Of a stretch of DNA of 64,000 bases, positions 1 to 8,789 are shown piece by piece. Source of the DNA: Enterococcus sp. PF1-24 (lineage in GTDB: Bacteria > Bacillota > Bacilli > Lactobacillales > Enterococcaceae); assembly GCF_029893325.1 (NCBI RefSeq), contig NZ_JARXWL010000002.1:1-64000 (forward strand), read 5' to 3'. Numbering within the stretch: position 1 is the stretch's first letter; every line of letters starts with the position of its first letter. The position numbers and the translations under genes were made by a program. The notes beneath the pieces were generated by a model. It was not told the DNA's origin. It was given only the letters and a program-made list of their open reading frames with translations, and did not search any database.

Positions 1-203
1 ACCTTCTTAAACCCCCATTTAATAATAGAAGATCCATTTTCTGTACCACAACATAAACAACGTTGTGGTTGATAAGAGAGGATTCCTTTATAAACAGAAC
101 AAATCTCTTCTTTGAATTTTCTTCTTTCAAAATAATCCTCAGAAAAAGTTAAATTTATATCTAGAATATCTAGCTGTTCTTTGATAATATCAGAATGAGA
201 CAT
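1..203 (-). CDS. ISL3-family transposase, N-terminal part, cut by the window edge
   Basis: The minus strand from position 203 reads 67 codons without a stop and runs off the left edge. The translation begins MSHSDIIKEQLDILDINLTF and contains a CLCCG zinc-ribbon-like cluster before an IIKWGFKK stretch, which is the usual start of ISL3-family transposases. A good ribosome-binding site (GGAGGAATTC on the minus strand) lies just upstream. Only the N-terminal DNA-binding part is visible, so whether the gene is intact cannot be judged. The family call rests on the recognised N-terminal pattern. Confidence 0.72.
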   Translation of the reverse strand, partial: MSHSDIIKEQLDILDINLTFSEDYFERRKFKEEICSVYKGILSYQPQRCLCCGTENGSSIIKWGFKK

Positions 204-333
204 CTTGAATTCCTCCTTTGGTTTTTTTCCGCAAATTAATTCTAAAGGATTTCGAGATGTCTTGTCTATTTTTGAAACAAAAAAATAGGTGCTAGTGACT
301 TTTTTTGTCACCAACACCAGATATTATAGAGCC
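1..333 (-). mobile_element. ISL3-like insertion sequence, one end
   Basis: The element includes the transposase start and about 130 bp of leader. The probable terminal inverted repeat reads inward from about 333 on the minus strand as GGCTCTATAATATCTGGTG; a GGCTCT start is typical of ISL3 ends. The other end lies outside the window, so the repeat pair and the target duplication cannot be confirmed. The element ends about 150 bp before the cobalamin riboswitch and marks the left border of the cobalamin locus. Confidence 0.55.
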
Positions 334-495
334 TTTTTTATTTGCTATAAAGGCAACAGGTGTTATTTATTTTGCGAAATCAATAAAGCAGCGAGTAGAA
401 AATTTAAAGTATCAAATTTTTGTCTTTATTATCTAAAAATTAACACTTTGTAGTCGTATCTAAAAAAAACTATAGGGAAATAAAAGGGCTTTCGT

Positions 496-501
496 TATAA
501 T
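496..501 (+). promoter_or_regulatory. Candidate -10 element for the cobalamin operon
   Basis: TATAAT stands about 30 bp before the riboswitch aptamer. No good -35 hexamer is seen 17 bp upstream. The rest of 334-527 shows no gene and no other recognisable signal. Confidence 0.4.
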
Positions 502-527
502 AGAATTATCAATTAAATAGTAAAAAA

Positions 528-675
528 ATAGTTGAGCTGAGGGAATGAGGTGCGAATCCTCAACAGCCCCTTTCTACTGTATAGCGGATGAAATCTCACC
601 AGCCACTTCAAATGAATTTGAGGGAAGGCGAGAAAGTAGGTTGATGCTAAGTCAGGATACCTTAGGTAACTATTG
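528..675 (+). promoter_or_regulatory. Cobalamin riboswitch
   Basis: The conserved cobalamin aptamer parts appear in order: GGGAATGAGGTGCGAATCCTC at 541-561, CAGCCCC at 564-570, ACTGT at 576-580, GCGGATGAA at 584-592, AGCCACTTC at 601-609, GGGAAGG at 622-628, and the B12 box AAGTCAGGATACC at 649-661. It stands in the leader of the cobalamin operon. With the terminator downstream it should switch the operon off when cobalamin is plentiful. Confidence 0.93.
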
Positions 676-753
676 CAAATGATTGGATTGGGAAAATTAT
701 TTTTGCTTTATTGGATGACGCCGGTTAAAGAGTGTTTATTTGACGTATTGCCA

Positions 754-799
754 ACGATGCAAAACATGATTTTTCATTATGTTTTGTGTCGTTTTTTTT
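754..799 (+). terminator. Intrinsic terminator of the riboswitch expression platform
   Basis: ACGATGCAAAACAT at 754-767 pairs with ATGTTTTGTGTCGT at 779-792, with one mismatch or wobble region, and eight T follow. It lies between the riboswitch and the first gene, so cobalamin binding probably favours this hairpin. Confidence 0.8.
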
Positions 800-823
800 A
801 TCATAAATTAGGAGGGAAAAATA

Positions 824-1321
824 ATGAATCAGTCAACTAAGAAAATTGCTTTACTAGCTATGCTACTGGCTCTTTGCGTTGTCGGTGCTAATATTAAAAT
901 TTTAGGTTCTATTGCTTTTGACTCATTTCCGGCCTTTGTTGGAGCTTTTGTTTTAGGGCCATTAGCAGGGGCATTTTTAGGCTTTTTTGGACATATGATT
1001 TCTGCGATGCTCTCGGGTTTTCCACAGACCTTACCACTGCACTTATTGATTGGAGTAATTATGGGCTTGTGTATGCTCTTGTACGGTTGGGTGTGGTTAA
1101 AATTGCGAAAGAATAAACTAGCTGCTTCAGTTGGAGCTAATTTATTGGCTTATTTTATAAATGTTCCCTTTAACTTGTTAGTGTTGTATCCTATAATGGG
1201 GGCAGCAATATTAGCGTTATTTATGCCGTTAACAATGGCAACAGTTGCCAATTTAGTTTTGGCGGAAGTTGTGATTTTAGGAATTCCTGAAAGATATGCA
1301 AATTTTGCTGAAGTAAAATAA
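824..1321 (+). CDS. cblT: ECF transporter S component, probably CblT (alpha-ribazole uptake)
   Basis: A 165-residue, very hydrophobic protein with five or six membrane segments starting at residue 7. The GAFVLGPLAGAFLGFFGHM stretch fits the substrate-binding S subunits of energy-coupling-factor vitamin transporters. It is the first gene behind the cobalamin riboswitch, with GGAGGG before the ATG. In Listeria and Geobacillus a riboswitch-controlled S component of this kind (CblT) salvages alpha-ribazole together with the kinase CblS. A CblS-like protein is encoded at 23053-23790. Uptake of cobalamin or another precursor is the alternative. The shared ECF module is not in the window. Confidence 0.68.
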   Translation: MNQSTKKIALLAMLLALCVVGANIKILGSIAFDSFPAFVGAFVLGPLAGAFLGFFGHMISAMLSGFPQTLPLHLLIGVIMGLCMLLYGWVWLKLRKNKLAASVGANLLAYFINVPFNLLVLYPIMGAAILALFMPLTMATVANLVLAEVVILGIPERYANFAEVK

Positions 1322-1344
1322 TATGATGAAGCGGGTGTGAGGAT

Positions 1345-2424
1345 ATGAAAATTAAGCACGGAGGAAACTTGCAAGAAATTGCTGAAAAATATCAAGTTAA
1401 GCAAGAAACGTTGCTTGATTTCAGTGCCAATATCAATCCTTTAGGTATGCCTAGTAGTTTGCAACAAAAACTAGTCACTTCTATTCAAAAATTAGCTCAT
1501 TATCCTGATATTCGTTATCGGAAGTTAAAAGAGGCGATTGCTAAATTTCATCAGCTGCCACAGCAAGATATTTATCTAGGTAATGGAGCTGCGGAAGTAA
1601 TTTTCAACTTAGCACAAGTTTTAAAATTATCCCAATTATTACTTTTAGCCCCGACTTTTATGGAGTACGAAGGAGCTTTTCGTAATTATGATACAGTGTT
1701 TTCTTATTATTTATTAGCACCACATAATTTTCAAGTAGATGTTGCTGATTTAATCGCTTATGCTAAAAAAGAGAAAGTGACGGGGATTTGCTTATGTAAT
1801 CCTAATAATCCAACAGGGCAAGTAATTGCAAAAAAAGACTTATTGATTTTGTTGGATTTTTGCCGTCAGAAAAAAATTTCGTTAATTATTGATGAAGCTT
1901 TTATTGATTTTACACCGCTGGAAGAAAATTCAATGATTTCTGAATTGGCAAATTATCAAGAGTTATTTATTATTCGTTCTTTAACTAAAATGTTTGCAAT
2001 ACCAGGTTTACGTTTAGGATATTTATTAACTAGCAATCAAAATATTTTAAAGCAAATGGAAATGATAACAGTTCCTTGGCATATCAATACTTTTGCTGAA
2101 ATTGCTGGTAGAGAAGTACTGAAAAATCCTGACTTTATTAAAGAAACGCAAAATTATGTTAAAGAGGAACGGGAATTTTTAGTGGAAAACTTACAAAAAT
2201 TCAAACCAATTTTAAAAGTTTTTCCTAGTGAAGTGAATTATTTGTTTTTAGCTTATCAAGGTGTAACTTGTTTACAAGAAAGACTGTTAGAAAAAGGGGT
2301 TTTAGTACGGAAATGCGATAGTTTTCGGGGCTTATCAGCAGGATTTTATCGCATTGCAGTTCGTAGCAGAGTTGAAAATATGGCTTTGCTGCAAGCATTG
2401 GAGGAAGTTTTATGCGAAGAGTGA
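1345..2424 (+). CDS. cobD: L-threonine-O-3-phosphate decarboxylase
   Basis: A 359-residue fold-type I PLP enzyme of the histidinol-phosphate aminotransferase-like family. Visible motifs are NPNNPTG at 152-158, DEA at 183-185 and the PLP lysine K215 in SLTK. The N-terminal HGG and DFSANINPLG are typical of CobD. It makes (R)-1-aminopropan-2-ol phosphate for the nucleotide loop arm, which CbiB attaches. The next gene, the threonine kinase, makes its substrate and overlaps it by 13 bp, which supports this call over a true aminotransferase. Confidence 0.9.
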   Translation: MKIKHGGNLQEIAEKYQVKQETLLDFSANINPLGMPSSLQQKLVTSIQKLAHYPDIRYRKLKEAIAKFHQLPQQDIYLGNGAAEVIFNLAQVLKLSQLLLLAPTFMEYEGAFRNYDTVFSYYLLAPHNFQVDVADLIAYAKKEKVTGICLCNPNNPTGQVIAKKDLLILLDFCRQKKISLIIDEAFIDFTPLEENSMISELANYQELFIIRSLTKMFAIPGLRLGYLLTSNQNILKQMEMITVPWHINTFAEIAGREVLKNPDFIKETQNYVKEEREFLVENLQKFKPILKVFPSEVNYLFLAYQGVTCLQERLLEKGVLVRKCDSFRGLSAGFYRIAVRSRVENMALLQALEEVLCEE

Positions 2425-3284
2425 CAGCTAAATGCCCGGGATCTTGTGGTGAATTAATTCAAGGTTGGGTAGGTGATTCACAAAAATTGGTTAGCTATGG
2501 AATTAACAGCTTTTCTTGGGCGACGATTGCTGAAGGTAGCCAGAAATTAAAGACAGCTGATAAAAAAGCTTGGTTAGCTTTGCAAAAGTCTTTGCATAAA
2601 TTAAATTTACCTGCAGCAGAAGCTGAAAACTTAAGCTTGCATATTTATTCTGAGCTGCCAATTGCTAAAGGGATGGCTAGCAGCACTGCTGATATTGCAG
2701 CAACTTGTTTAGCGGTAGCGGAATATTATCAAAGAGAATTAGCTATTGAAGATATTATTGAAATTTGTTTGGAGATTGAACGGACAGATAGCACGTTATT
2801 TTCATCATTGACCTTATTTGAACAGGAGTTTGGTAAGGTTCGTGAATCGAGTGGTTGGCGACCTAATTTCTATGTTTTAGTTTTAGAGCCAGAAGAGCGG
2901 ATTGCTACCGATACTTTTCATTCACAAGCAACCAGTCAGTTATTTTATCAGCAGCGTTATCAGTTTCGAGCTGTTTATGAAAAATACTTAGCAGCGGTTG
3001 AGGAAAAGAGCATTCAAAAATTAGGGACTGCAGCTTCTGAAAGTGCGACGCTAAATCAAGGGATTTTAGCGAAACCCTTTTTTGAAGAACTGTTAATGAT
3101 TAAAGAGCATTTTCAACTTATGGGAATTAATGTAGCTCACAGTGGTTCGGTTGTTGGCTTAATGATTGCCGAAAAAGAACAGATTCAACCGGTTTTACGA
3201 GAAATTGAAAATTCACCGATTCGAGATTTTTATACTAAAATTAAAGTGCACCGCAGTTGTTATCAAGGAGTGCAATTGGCATAG
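2412..3284 (+). CDS. pduX: L-threonine kinase PduX, GHMP family
   Basis: A 290-residue GHMP kinase. The N-terminal CPGSCGELIQG at 8-18 is the PduX hallmark, and the ATP-binding loop PIAKGMASSTAD lies at about 83-94. It phosphorylates L-threonine for CobD and so starts the aminopropanol branch. The ATG overlaps the end of cobD, which suggests translational coupling. Confidence 0.9.
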   Translation: MRRVTAKCPGSCGELIQGWVGDSQKLVSYGINSFSWATIAEGSQKLKTADKKAWLALQKSLHKLNLPAAEAENLSLHIYSELPIAKGMASSTADIAATCLAVAEYYQRELAIEDIIEICLEIERTDSTLFSSLTLFEQEFGKVRESSGWRPNFYVLVLEPEERIATDTFHSQATSQLFYQQRYQFRAVYEKYLAAVEEKSIQKLGTAASESATLNQGILAKPFFEELLMIKEHFQLMGINVAHSGSVVGLMIAEKEQIQPVLREIENSPIRDFYTKIKVHRSCYQGVQLA

Positions 3285-3316
3285 ACTTTATTAATGGAAG
3301 GAAGGCGACCTGATTT

Positions 3317-4678
3317 ATGAAAAAAATGTTGATTGCTGCTGCTTCTAGTGGCGCAGGAAAAACCACAATTACTTTAGGTTTAATGCAATTGTTGATGAAT
3401 CAAGGTTTCGTTGTACAACCTTATAAAGTTGGTCCCGATTACGTTGATACCGAATATCATAGTAGGATTACTGGGCGTTCCTCTCGAAATTTAGATATGT
3501 TTCTAATTCGCGATGAGGCACGCTTAGCTGAGCTTTTTCAACGACAAGCAGCAACTGCTGATATTTGTGTGATTGAAGGCGTGATGGGGCTGTTTGATGG
3601 TTTTGGGGTGGATAAAGATTACTGCTCCAGCTCAGGAATTGCGAAACAATTGAATTGCCCAGTGATTTTGGTGGTGGATGGTCAGTCGGCTTCCACTTCA
3701 GTAGCGGCAGTAGTCAAAGGCTTTTTAGATTTTGACGAAGAGCTGACGATTGCTGGCGTAATTATTAATAAAGTAGCTTCAGAAAATCATTATCAGTTAA
3801 TCAAAAAGGCAATTGAAAAATATACTAAAGCCGAAGTTTTAGGCTATTTACCTCGTAATTTAGGGATTCAACTGCCCTCCCGCCAATTAGGCTTAGTGCC
3901 AGATCGAGAAATCGCTGATGTTTTAGCCAAAGTGCAACAAGTAGCTGACTTATTAAAGAAAACAGTCAATCTTGAAAAATTGTTAGCTTTATTAGCTGAA
4001 GAAGAAGTTCCTAAAAAAGTAGGGAATTTCCCTAATTACGCCGGCCTTAAAGTCGCTTATGCTTTAGATGAGGCATTTCATTTTTATTATCCAGATAATC
4101 TGCAATTATTGCAGGATTATGGCGTAGAATTACAGCCTTTTAGCCCAATTAATGACGAAAGCTTGCCACCAGCTGATTTATATTACTTTGGTGGTGGCTA
4201 CCCAGAAGAGTTTGCTAAAGAATTAGCCGCCAATCAAAAAATGCTGACAGCGATTAAAGCCCAACATAAAGCAGGAGCTTATATTTTAGCGGAATGTGGT
4301 GGCTTAATGTATTTAGGAGAAAGCTTAAAAGTTAATGAAGAAACTTTTTCCATGGTAGGTATTTTTCAAGGTGAGAGTCAAATGACGACTGGTTTGAAGC
4401 GTTTTGGCTATTGTTACGGTATACCGCAGCAAAATACGTTAATCGGGCGGACTGGAGAAAAAATTTATGGGCATGAGTTTCATCATTCAATTTTTGAAAC
4501 CGATGACCCCCCCGTTTTGTTAATGGAAAAGTTTCGTGATGGTCAGGTAGTTAATCAGTGGCAGGGTGGCTATCAAAAGAAAAATACTTTTGCTAGCTAT
4601 CTACATTTGCATTTTTATCAACGACCGACATTTTTAATTGATTTATTGAATCAAGTGAAAGAAAGTCGAGAAAAATAA
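3317..4678 (+). CDS. cbiA: Cobyrinate a,c-diamide synthase
   Basis: A 453-residue, two-domain amidotransferase. The N-terminal P-loop ASSGAGKTT binds ATP and the C-terminal class I glutaminase domain has the nucleophile Cys327 in LAECGGLMY, with a YLHLHF histidine near the end. It amidates the a and c carboxylates of cobyrinic acid. Its length is normal for CbiA. The stop codon directly abuts the ATG of cbiB. Confidence 0.95.
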   Translation: MKKMLIAAASSGAGKTTITLGLMQLLMNQGFVVQPYKVGPDYVDTEYHSRITGRSSRNLDMFLIRDEARLAELFQRQAATADICVIEGVMGLFDGFGVDKDYCSSSGIAKQLNCPVILVVDGQSASTSVAAVVKGFLDFDEELTIAGVIINKVASENHYQLIKKAIEKYTKAEVLGYLPRNLGIQLPSRQLGLVPDREIADVLAKVQQVADLLKKTVNLEKLLALLAEEEVPKKVGNFPNYAGLKVAYALDEAFHFYYPDNLQLLQDYGVELQPFSPINDESLPPADLYYFGGGYPEEFAKELAANQKMLTAIKAQHKAGAYILAECGGLMYLGESLKVNEETFSMVGIFQGESQMTTGLKRFGYCYGIPQQNTLIGRTGEKIYGHEFHHSIFETDDPPVLLMEKFRDGQVVNQWQGGYQKKNTFASYLHLHFYQRPTFLIDLLNQVKESREK

Positions 4679-5653
4679 ATGGATACGATGAAATTACTAT
4701 GGATAGCAGTGGCGTTTTTACTTGATTGGTTATTAGGTGACCCTTATAGTTGGCCCCACCCAGTAAAGGTAATTGGTAATTATATTAGCTTTTTTCAAAA
4801 ACAGTGGCTAACAGACAAGCTTAGCGAAAAAAAGAAATTCTATTTGGGTATTATTTTGTGGTTTTCGACTGTTATTTTGACAATAGTCACCACTTACGGA
4901 TTGCTAAAAATAACCAGTAAAATCCATCCCCTACTAGGTATTATAACGTATATTTATTTAAGCTATACAACTTTGGCAACCAAGAGTTTAGCTCTTGAAG
5001 GCAAAAAAGTTTATGATAAATTGGCTCATGGTACGCTTACTGAAGCCAGAGCACAAGTAGCGATGATTGTCGGCCGAGATACCAGTGAATTGACAAAGGC
5101 GGAAATTACCAATGCTACTATTGAAACAATCGCTGAAAATGCCAGTGATGGTGTGATTGCACCTTTACTATGTTTAATGATTGGCGGACCTGTTTTAGCG
5201 CTGACTTATAAGGCAGTTAATACTTTGGATTCGATGGTTGGTTATGTCACACCAAAATATCGCGCAATTGGTTGTTTTTCAGCAAAAATGGATGATTTGT
5301 GGAATTTGATACCAGCTAGAGTGACTTGGTTTTTGCTGTTGCTAGCAAGTGGACTTTTAGGAATGAATCTAAGAAATGCTTTTAAAGTTGGTTGTCGTGA
5401 TTGTCGAAAGCATAAAAGTCCTAACAGTGGTTTCCCCGAATCAGTAGCAGCTGGTGCATTAGAGATTCAACTAGGAGGCACGCACATTTATCATGGGGTA
5501 GAAATTTATAAACCCCACATCGGCTCACCTTTAAAAGAAGTAGCGATAACCGATATTCTTAAAATGAATCGTTTACTTTACATGACCGCCTTTTTAGGTT
5601 TAATCAGTTTTAGTGGCATTTGGCTTTTGCTTCAACAAATAATTTTGAAATGA
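4679..5653 (+). CDS. cbiB: Adenosylcobinamide-phosphate synthase, membrane protein
   Basis: A 324-residue membrane protein with several hydrophobic segments (about 5-20, 55-75, 80-100, 155-180, 210-230, 298-318). Family motifs LLDWLLGDPYSWPHPVK near the start, ENASDGVIAPLL and SPNSGFPESVAAGALE are present. It joins adenosylcobyric acid to the aminopropanol phosphate made by CobD. The start codon follows the cbiA stop immediately. Confidence 0.95.
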   Translation: MDTMKLLWIAVAFLLDWLLGDPYSWPHPVKVIGNYISFFQKQWLTDKLSEKKKFYLGIILWFSTVILTIVTTYGLLKITSKIHPLLGIITYIYLSYTTLATKSLALEGKKVYDKLAHGTLTEARAQVAMIVGRDTSELTKAEITNATIETIAENASDGVIAPLLCLMIGGPVLALTYKAVNTLDSMVGYVTPKYRAIGCFSAKMDDLWNLIPARVTWFLLLLASGLLGMNLRNAFKVGCRDCRKHKSPNSGFPESVAAGALEIQLGGTHIYHGVEIYKPHIGSPLKEVAITDILKMNRLLYMTAFLGLISFSGIWLLLQQIILK

Positions 5654-5663
5654 GGAAATTTAG

Positions 5664-6314
5664 ATGAACTATATTCAAGATCCAAAAATGATTGAAGTGG
5701 AAAGTTTTAAAATCATTCAAAGTATTATTGAAGCAGATTTTCCTAATTATCAATTTAAAGACGATAAGGAAGAAAAAATCATCAAAAGAGCGATTCATAC
5801 TAGTGCAGATTTTGATTATTTACAAAATTTAGTTTTTACTCATGAAGTGATTTCTCAGCTGGAAACTTTTTTCTTAGGTGGCAAAGGAACTTTATTTACA
5901 GATACAACGATGGCTTTAAGTGGTATCAATAAACGACTTTTAGAAAAATTAGGGATTCAATATTGTTGTTACATAGCAGATCCTGAAGTTGCTGAATTGG
6001 CAAAAAGCAAAGGGATTACTCGCTCAATGGCGGGGATTGAAGTAGCAGCTAAAATAGCCGGTCCTAAAATTTTTGTGATTGGTAATGCGCCAACAGCTAT
6101 TTTTAAAATTTTGGAAATGGTGGCAGCTAATACTTTAGCAGTAGAGGCAGTGGTGGGAGCACCGGTAGGTTTTGTCGGAGCAGCAGAATCAAAAGAAGCC
6201 TTGTTTGAAAGTCAAATACCAGCTATTGTAGCTCGGGGACGTAAAGGCGGCAGTAATGTGGCAGCGGCGATTATTAATGCGATTTTATATCAACTGCCAC
6301 TAAATGAAGGGTAG
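5664..6314 (+). CDS. cbiC: Cobalt-precorrin-8 methylmutase
   Basis: A 216-residue protein with the catalytic histidine H45 in RAIHTSADFDY and the VGAPVGFVGAAESKE stretch characteristic of CbiC/CobH. It moves the methyl group from C11 to C12 to give cobyrinic acid. It sits between cbiB and cbiD with a GAGG ribosome-binding site. Length is normal. Confidence 0.95.
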   Translation: MNYIQDPKMIEVESFKIIQSIIEADFPNYQFKDDKEEKIIKRAIHTSADFDYLQNLVFTHEVISQLETFFLGGKGTLFTDTTMALSGINKRLLEKLGIQYCCYIADPEVAELAKSKGITRSMAGIEVAAKIAGPKIFVIGNAPTAIFKILEMVAANTLAVEAVVGAPVGFVGAAESKEALFESQIPAIVARGRKGGSNVAAAIINAILYQLPLNEG

Positions 6315-6323
6315 GCTTAGTCG

Positions 6324-7457
6324 ATGCAACAAACAGAAGATTTTGTCTTTTATAATGGCAAGAAGTTGCGAAAAGGCTATACTACCGGTTCTTGCAGTAC
6401 AGCAGCGGCAACAGCGGCGGCGATCAAATTATTCACTGGTGAAGAATTAAGTGAAGTTAAAATTCAATTGCCCAATGAAACCTCTTTAATGATTCCTATT
6501 GAGAGCATCATTGCTAGAGACGACTGTGTGGTAGCTTTTGTAAAAAAAGACGGTGGTGATGATGTTGATGCTACCGATGGCATGCTGATTGGCGTTGAAG
6601 TAAAACGACGTAGCAAAGATCAGCAAATAATTATTGATGGTGGCCAAGGAATCGGTCGGGTAACTCAAGTTGGTTTACCGACGGCAGTTGGTGAAGCTGC
6701 TATTAATCCTGTTCCCAGAAAAATGATAGCTCAAGCTGTCCGTCAAGTCATTGGCGAAGAGCAGGGAGCTTTGGTTACCGTTTTTGCTCCTGATGGGGAG
6801 AAAATTGCGAAGCAAACCATGAATAGTCGTTTAGGAATTATCGGCGGTATTTCAATTTTAGGAACTTCTGGTATTGTAACACCAATGTCAGAAGAAGGTT
6901 GGAAACAAGCTATTTCGATTGAATTAGAGATGAAAAGAAAACAAGGATATCGCAAAATTATTTTATGCCCAGGAAATTATGGAGAAGATTTTGCTGTGAA
7001 CGAATTAAAGCTTTCTCCTGATTATATCGTTTCTATGAGTAATTTTGTTGGTTATGTGTTAAAAGAAGTGCAACGCTTGGCTTTTGAAGAAATTTTATTA
7101 GTCGGGCATCTTGGTAAATTGGTGAAAGTAGCTGGCGGAATTTTTTCCACCCATAGTAAAGATGCCGATGCCCGCATGGAAATTTTAATTGCTAATTTGG
7201 CCTTAATGGGGGCACCCCTTTCCTTATTGCAAGCCATTGAAAAATGCACCACTACTGAAGCCGCAACTGATTTGATTGAAGAAGCTAATTATCAAGGAGT
7301 TTATCAAATTTTAGCAGATAAAATTCAACAACGTAGTCATCAGATGCTGAAATATCGCGATTTTCTACCACAAATTGATGTCGTGCTCTTTTCTTCAACT
7401 AAAGGTTATTTAGCGGCAACTAAAACTGTTGCTACGCTGAAGGAGGCGTTTCAATGA
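6324..7457 (+). CDS. cbiD: Cobalt-precorrin-5B C1-methyltransferase
   Basis: A 377-residue protein with the CbiD N-terminus LRKGYTTGSCSTAAATAAA, a DDVDATDG segment, NPVPRKMI and LVGHLGKLVKVAGGIF. It methylates C1 in the anaerobic pathway. Its end overlaps the start of cbiE by 4 bp (ATGA), a sign of coupled translation. Confidence 0.95.
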   Translation: MQQTEDFVFYNGKKLRKGYTTGSCSTAAATAAAIKLFTGEELSEVKIQLPNETSLMIPIESIIARDDCVVAFVKKDGGDDVDATDGMLIGVEVKRRSKDQQIIIDGGQGIGRVTQVGLPTAVGEAAINPVPRKMIAQAVRQVIGEEQGALVTVFAPDGEKIAKQTMNSRLGIIGGISILGTSGIVTPMSEEGWKQAISIELEMKRKQGYRKIILCPGNYGEDFAVNELKLSPDYIVSMSNFVGYVLKEVQRLAFEEILLVGHLGKLVKVAGGIFSTHSKDADARMEILIANLALMGAPLSLLQAIEKCTTTEAATDLIEEANYQGVYQILADKIQQRSHQMLKYRDFLPQIDVVLFSSTKGYLAATKTVATLKEAFQ

Positions 7458-8062
7458 TTACGGTTGTTGGGATTGGACCAGGTAGTCCGGAATTTCTTTT
7501 TGAAAAAAGTAAACAAGCCATTATGGCTGCGGAAATTATTATCGGTAGTGCTCGACAATTAACAATTGTCCCGTTGGAGAAACAAGCAGCTAAGTATGAA
7601 CTACCAAAAAAGCTCAATGATTTAGCAATATTTTTGCAAGAACATAAGCAACAAAAGATTGTCTTGTTAGCTTCTGGTGATCCCTTAACTTACGGCATTG
7701 CCAAATGGTTGGGCCAGTATTTTTCGATTGATGAAATGCAAGTGATTCCTGGGTTAAGCTCGATTCAATATTTATTTAATAAAGCACGGATTCCCATGGA
7801 AGATTGTTTTATCACCAGTAGTCACGGCAAGATTCCTGATTTTGATTTGCTGCTTTCTTTACCTAAAGTCGGTTTAGTGACTGACAAAGAGTTGGGGCCT
7901 TATGAATTAGCACAAGCAGCTATTAAACGAGGCGTTAAAAAGTGGTTTTTAATCGGCGAAAATTTAAGTTATGAAAATGAACGATTACGCTGGTTTTCAG
8001 CTGAAGAAGTCCCTAATGAAGAATATCAAATGAATGTGGTGGTGATTGTTGATGAAAGATGA
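7454..8062 (+). CDS. cbiE: Cobalt-precorrin-7 C5-methyltransferase
   Basis: A 202-residue tetrapyrrole methylase. It begins ITVVGIGPGSPEFL, has LLASGDPLTYGI as the S-adenosylmethionine loop, and PGLSSIQYLF. It corresponds to the N-terminal half of CobL. CbiT, the other half, follows as a separate gene overlapping by about 11 bp. Confidence 0.93.
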   Translation: MITVVGIGPGSPEFLFEKSKQAIMAAEIIIGSARQLTIVPLEKQAAKYELPKKLNDLAIFLQEHKQQKIVLLASGDPLTYGIAKWLGQYFSIDEMQVIPGLSSIQYLFNKARIPMEDCFITSSHGKIPDFDLLLSLPKVGLVTDKELGPYELAQAAIKRGVKKWFLIGENLSYENERLRWFSAEEVPNEEYQMNVVVIVDER

Positions 8063-8651
8063 ATTATTTATTCGTGGAAAAGTGCCCATGACTAAAGAAG
8101 AAGTTCGAACCATTAGTTTAAGTAAGTTAAACTTACATCAGGCCAAAAACTTTTTAGATATTGGCACAGGGACAGGGAGCATGGCAGTTGAAGCTGCTTT
8201 AACGGTTCCCACTTTGCAAGTAGTCGCGATTGATAATAATCCTGAAGCTTTAACTTTGTTAAAAGCCAATCAAGAAAAATTTCATTTAAACGACATTATT
8301 GGAATACAAGGGAAAGCACCTGCTGATTTAACTAGCGCTTGTGAAAGCGGAGACATTCCTGCAGCTTATGATGCGATTTTTATTGGGGGAACCGGCGGTA
8401 ATATGTCAGAGATCCTTGAGTGGAGTTTTCAACATCTAACCGATACAGGTCGGCTTGTTTTAAACTTTATTTTATTAGAAAATGCCCTACAAGCAATCGC
8501 TTGGTTAAAGGAAAATAACATCACTTTTGATGCCTGTCAATTACAAGTAGGCCGTTATACAACGTTAGGTCAGGGGCATTACTATAAACAACAAAACCCA
8601 GTTATTATTATTGAATGTAGTGCAGAAGAAAAGCGAAGTGAGTTGTTCTAA
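8052..8651 (+). CDS. cbiT: Cobalt-precorrin-6B C15-methyltransferase, decarboxylating
   Basis: A class I SAM methyltransferase of about 199 residues with FLDIGTGTGSMAVEAA near residue 35 and AIDNNPEAL as the acidic motif. I chose the ATG at 8052 over two TTG codons just upstream; GGTGGTG stands before it. The last codons and the stop come from a copy of the 124-bp hairpin repeat that begins at 8628, so the C-terminal EKRSELF is unlikely to be conserved. Transcription must pass through this hairpin to reach cbiF. Confidence 0.92.
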   Translation: MKDELFIRGKVPMTKEEVRTISLSKLNLHQAKNFLDIGTGTGSMAVEAALTVPTLQVVAIDNNPEALTLLKANQEKFHLNDIIGIQGKAPADLTSACESGDIPAAYDAIFIGGTGGNMSEILEWSFQHLTDTGRLVLNFILLENALQAIAWLKENNITFDACQLQVGRYTTLGQGHYYKQQNPVIIIECSAEEKRSELF

Positions 8652-8751
8652 AGCTGAGTAAAATGCAAGAATAAATGATAGCGGTAATTTCTGCCGTGAA
8701 TTTCTTCTTCACTTTATTGAGCAGTGCAAACTCACGTAGCTAGATTAATAG
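8628..8751 (+). repeat. Hairpin repeat of about 124 bp, copy A
   Basis: Starts GAAAAGCGAAGTGAG inside the end of cbiT and finishes near GTAGCTAGATTAATA. Core TATCATTT-type spacer and CGGTAATTTCTGCCG hairpin at about 8681-8695; outer arms GTGAG (8638-8642) and CTCAC (8731-8735) can pair. It aligns along its whole length with the three tandem copies at 47300-47670. It fills the cbiT-cbiF gap. Confidence 0.85.
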
Positions 8752-8789
8752 AAAGTTAAAGCTTAACAGCTAGAAAGAGGCAGAACGCT

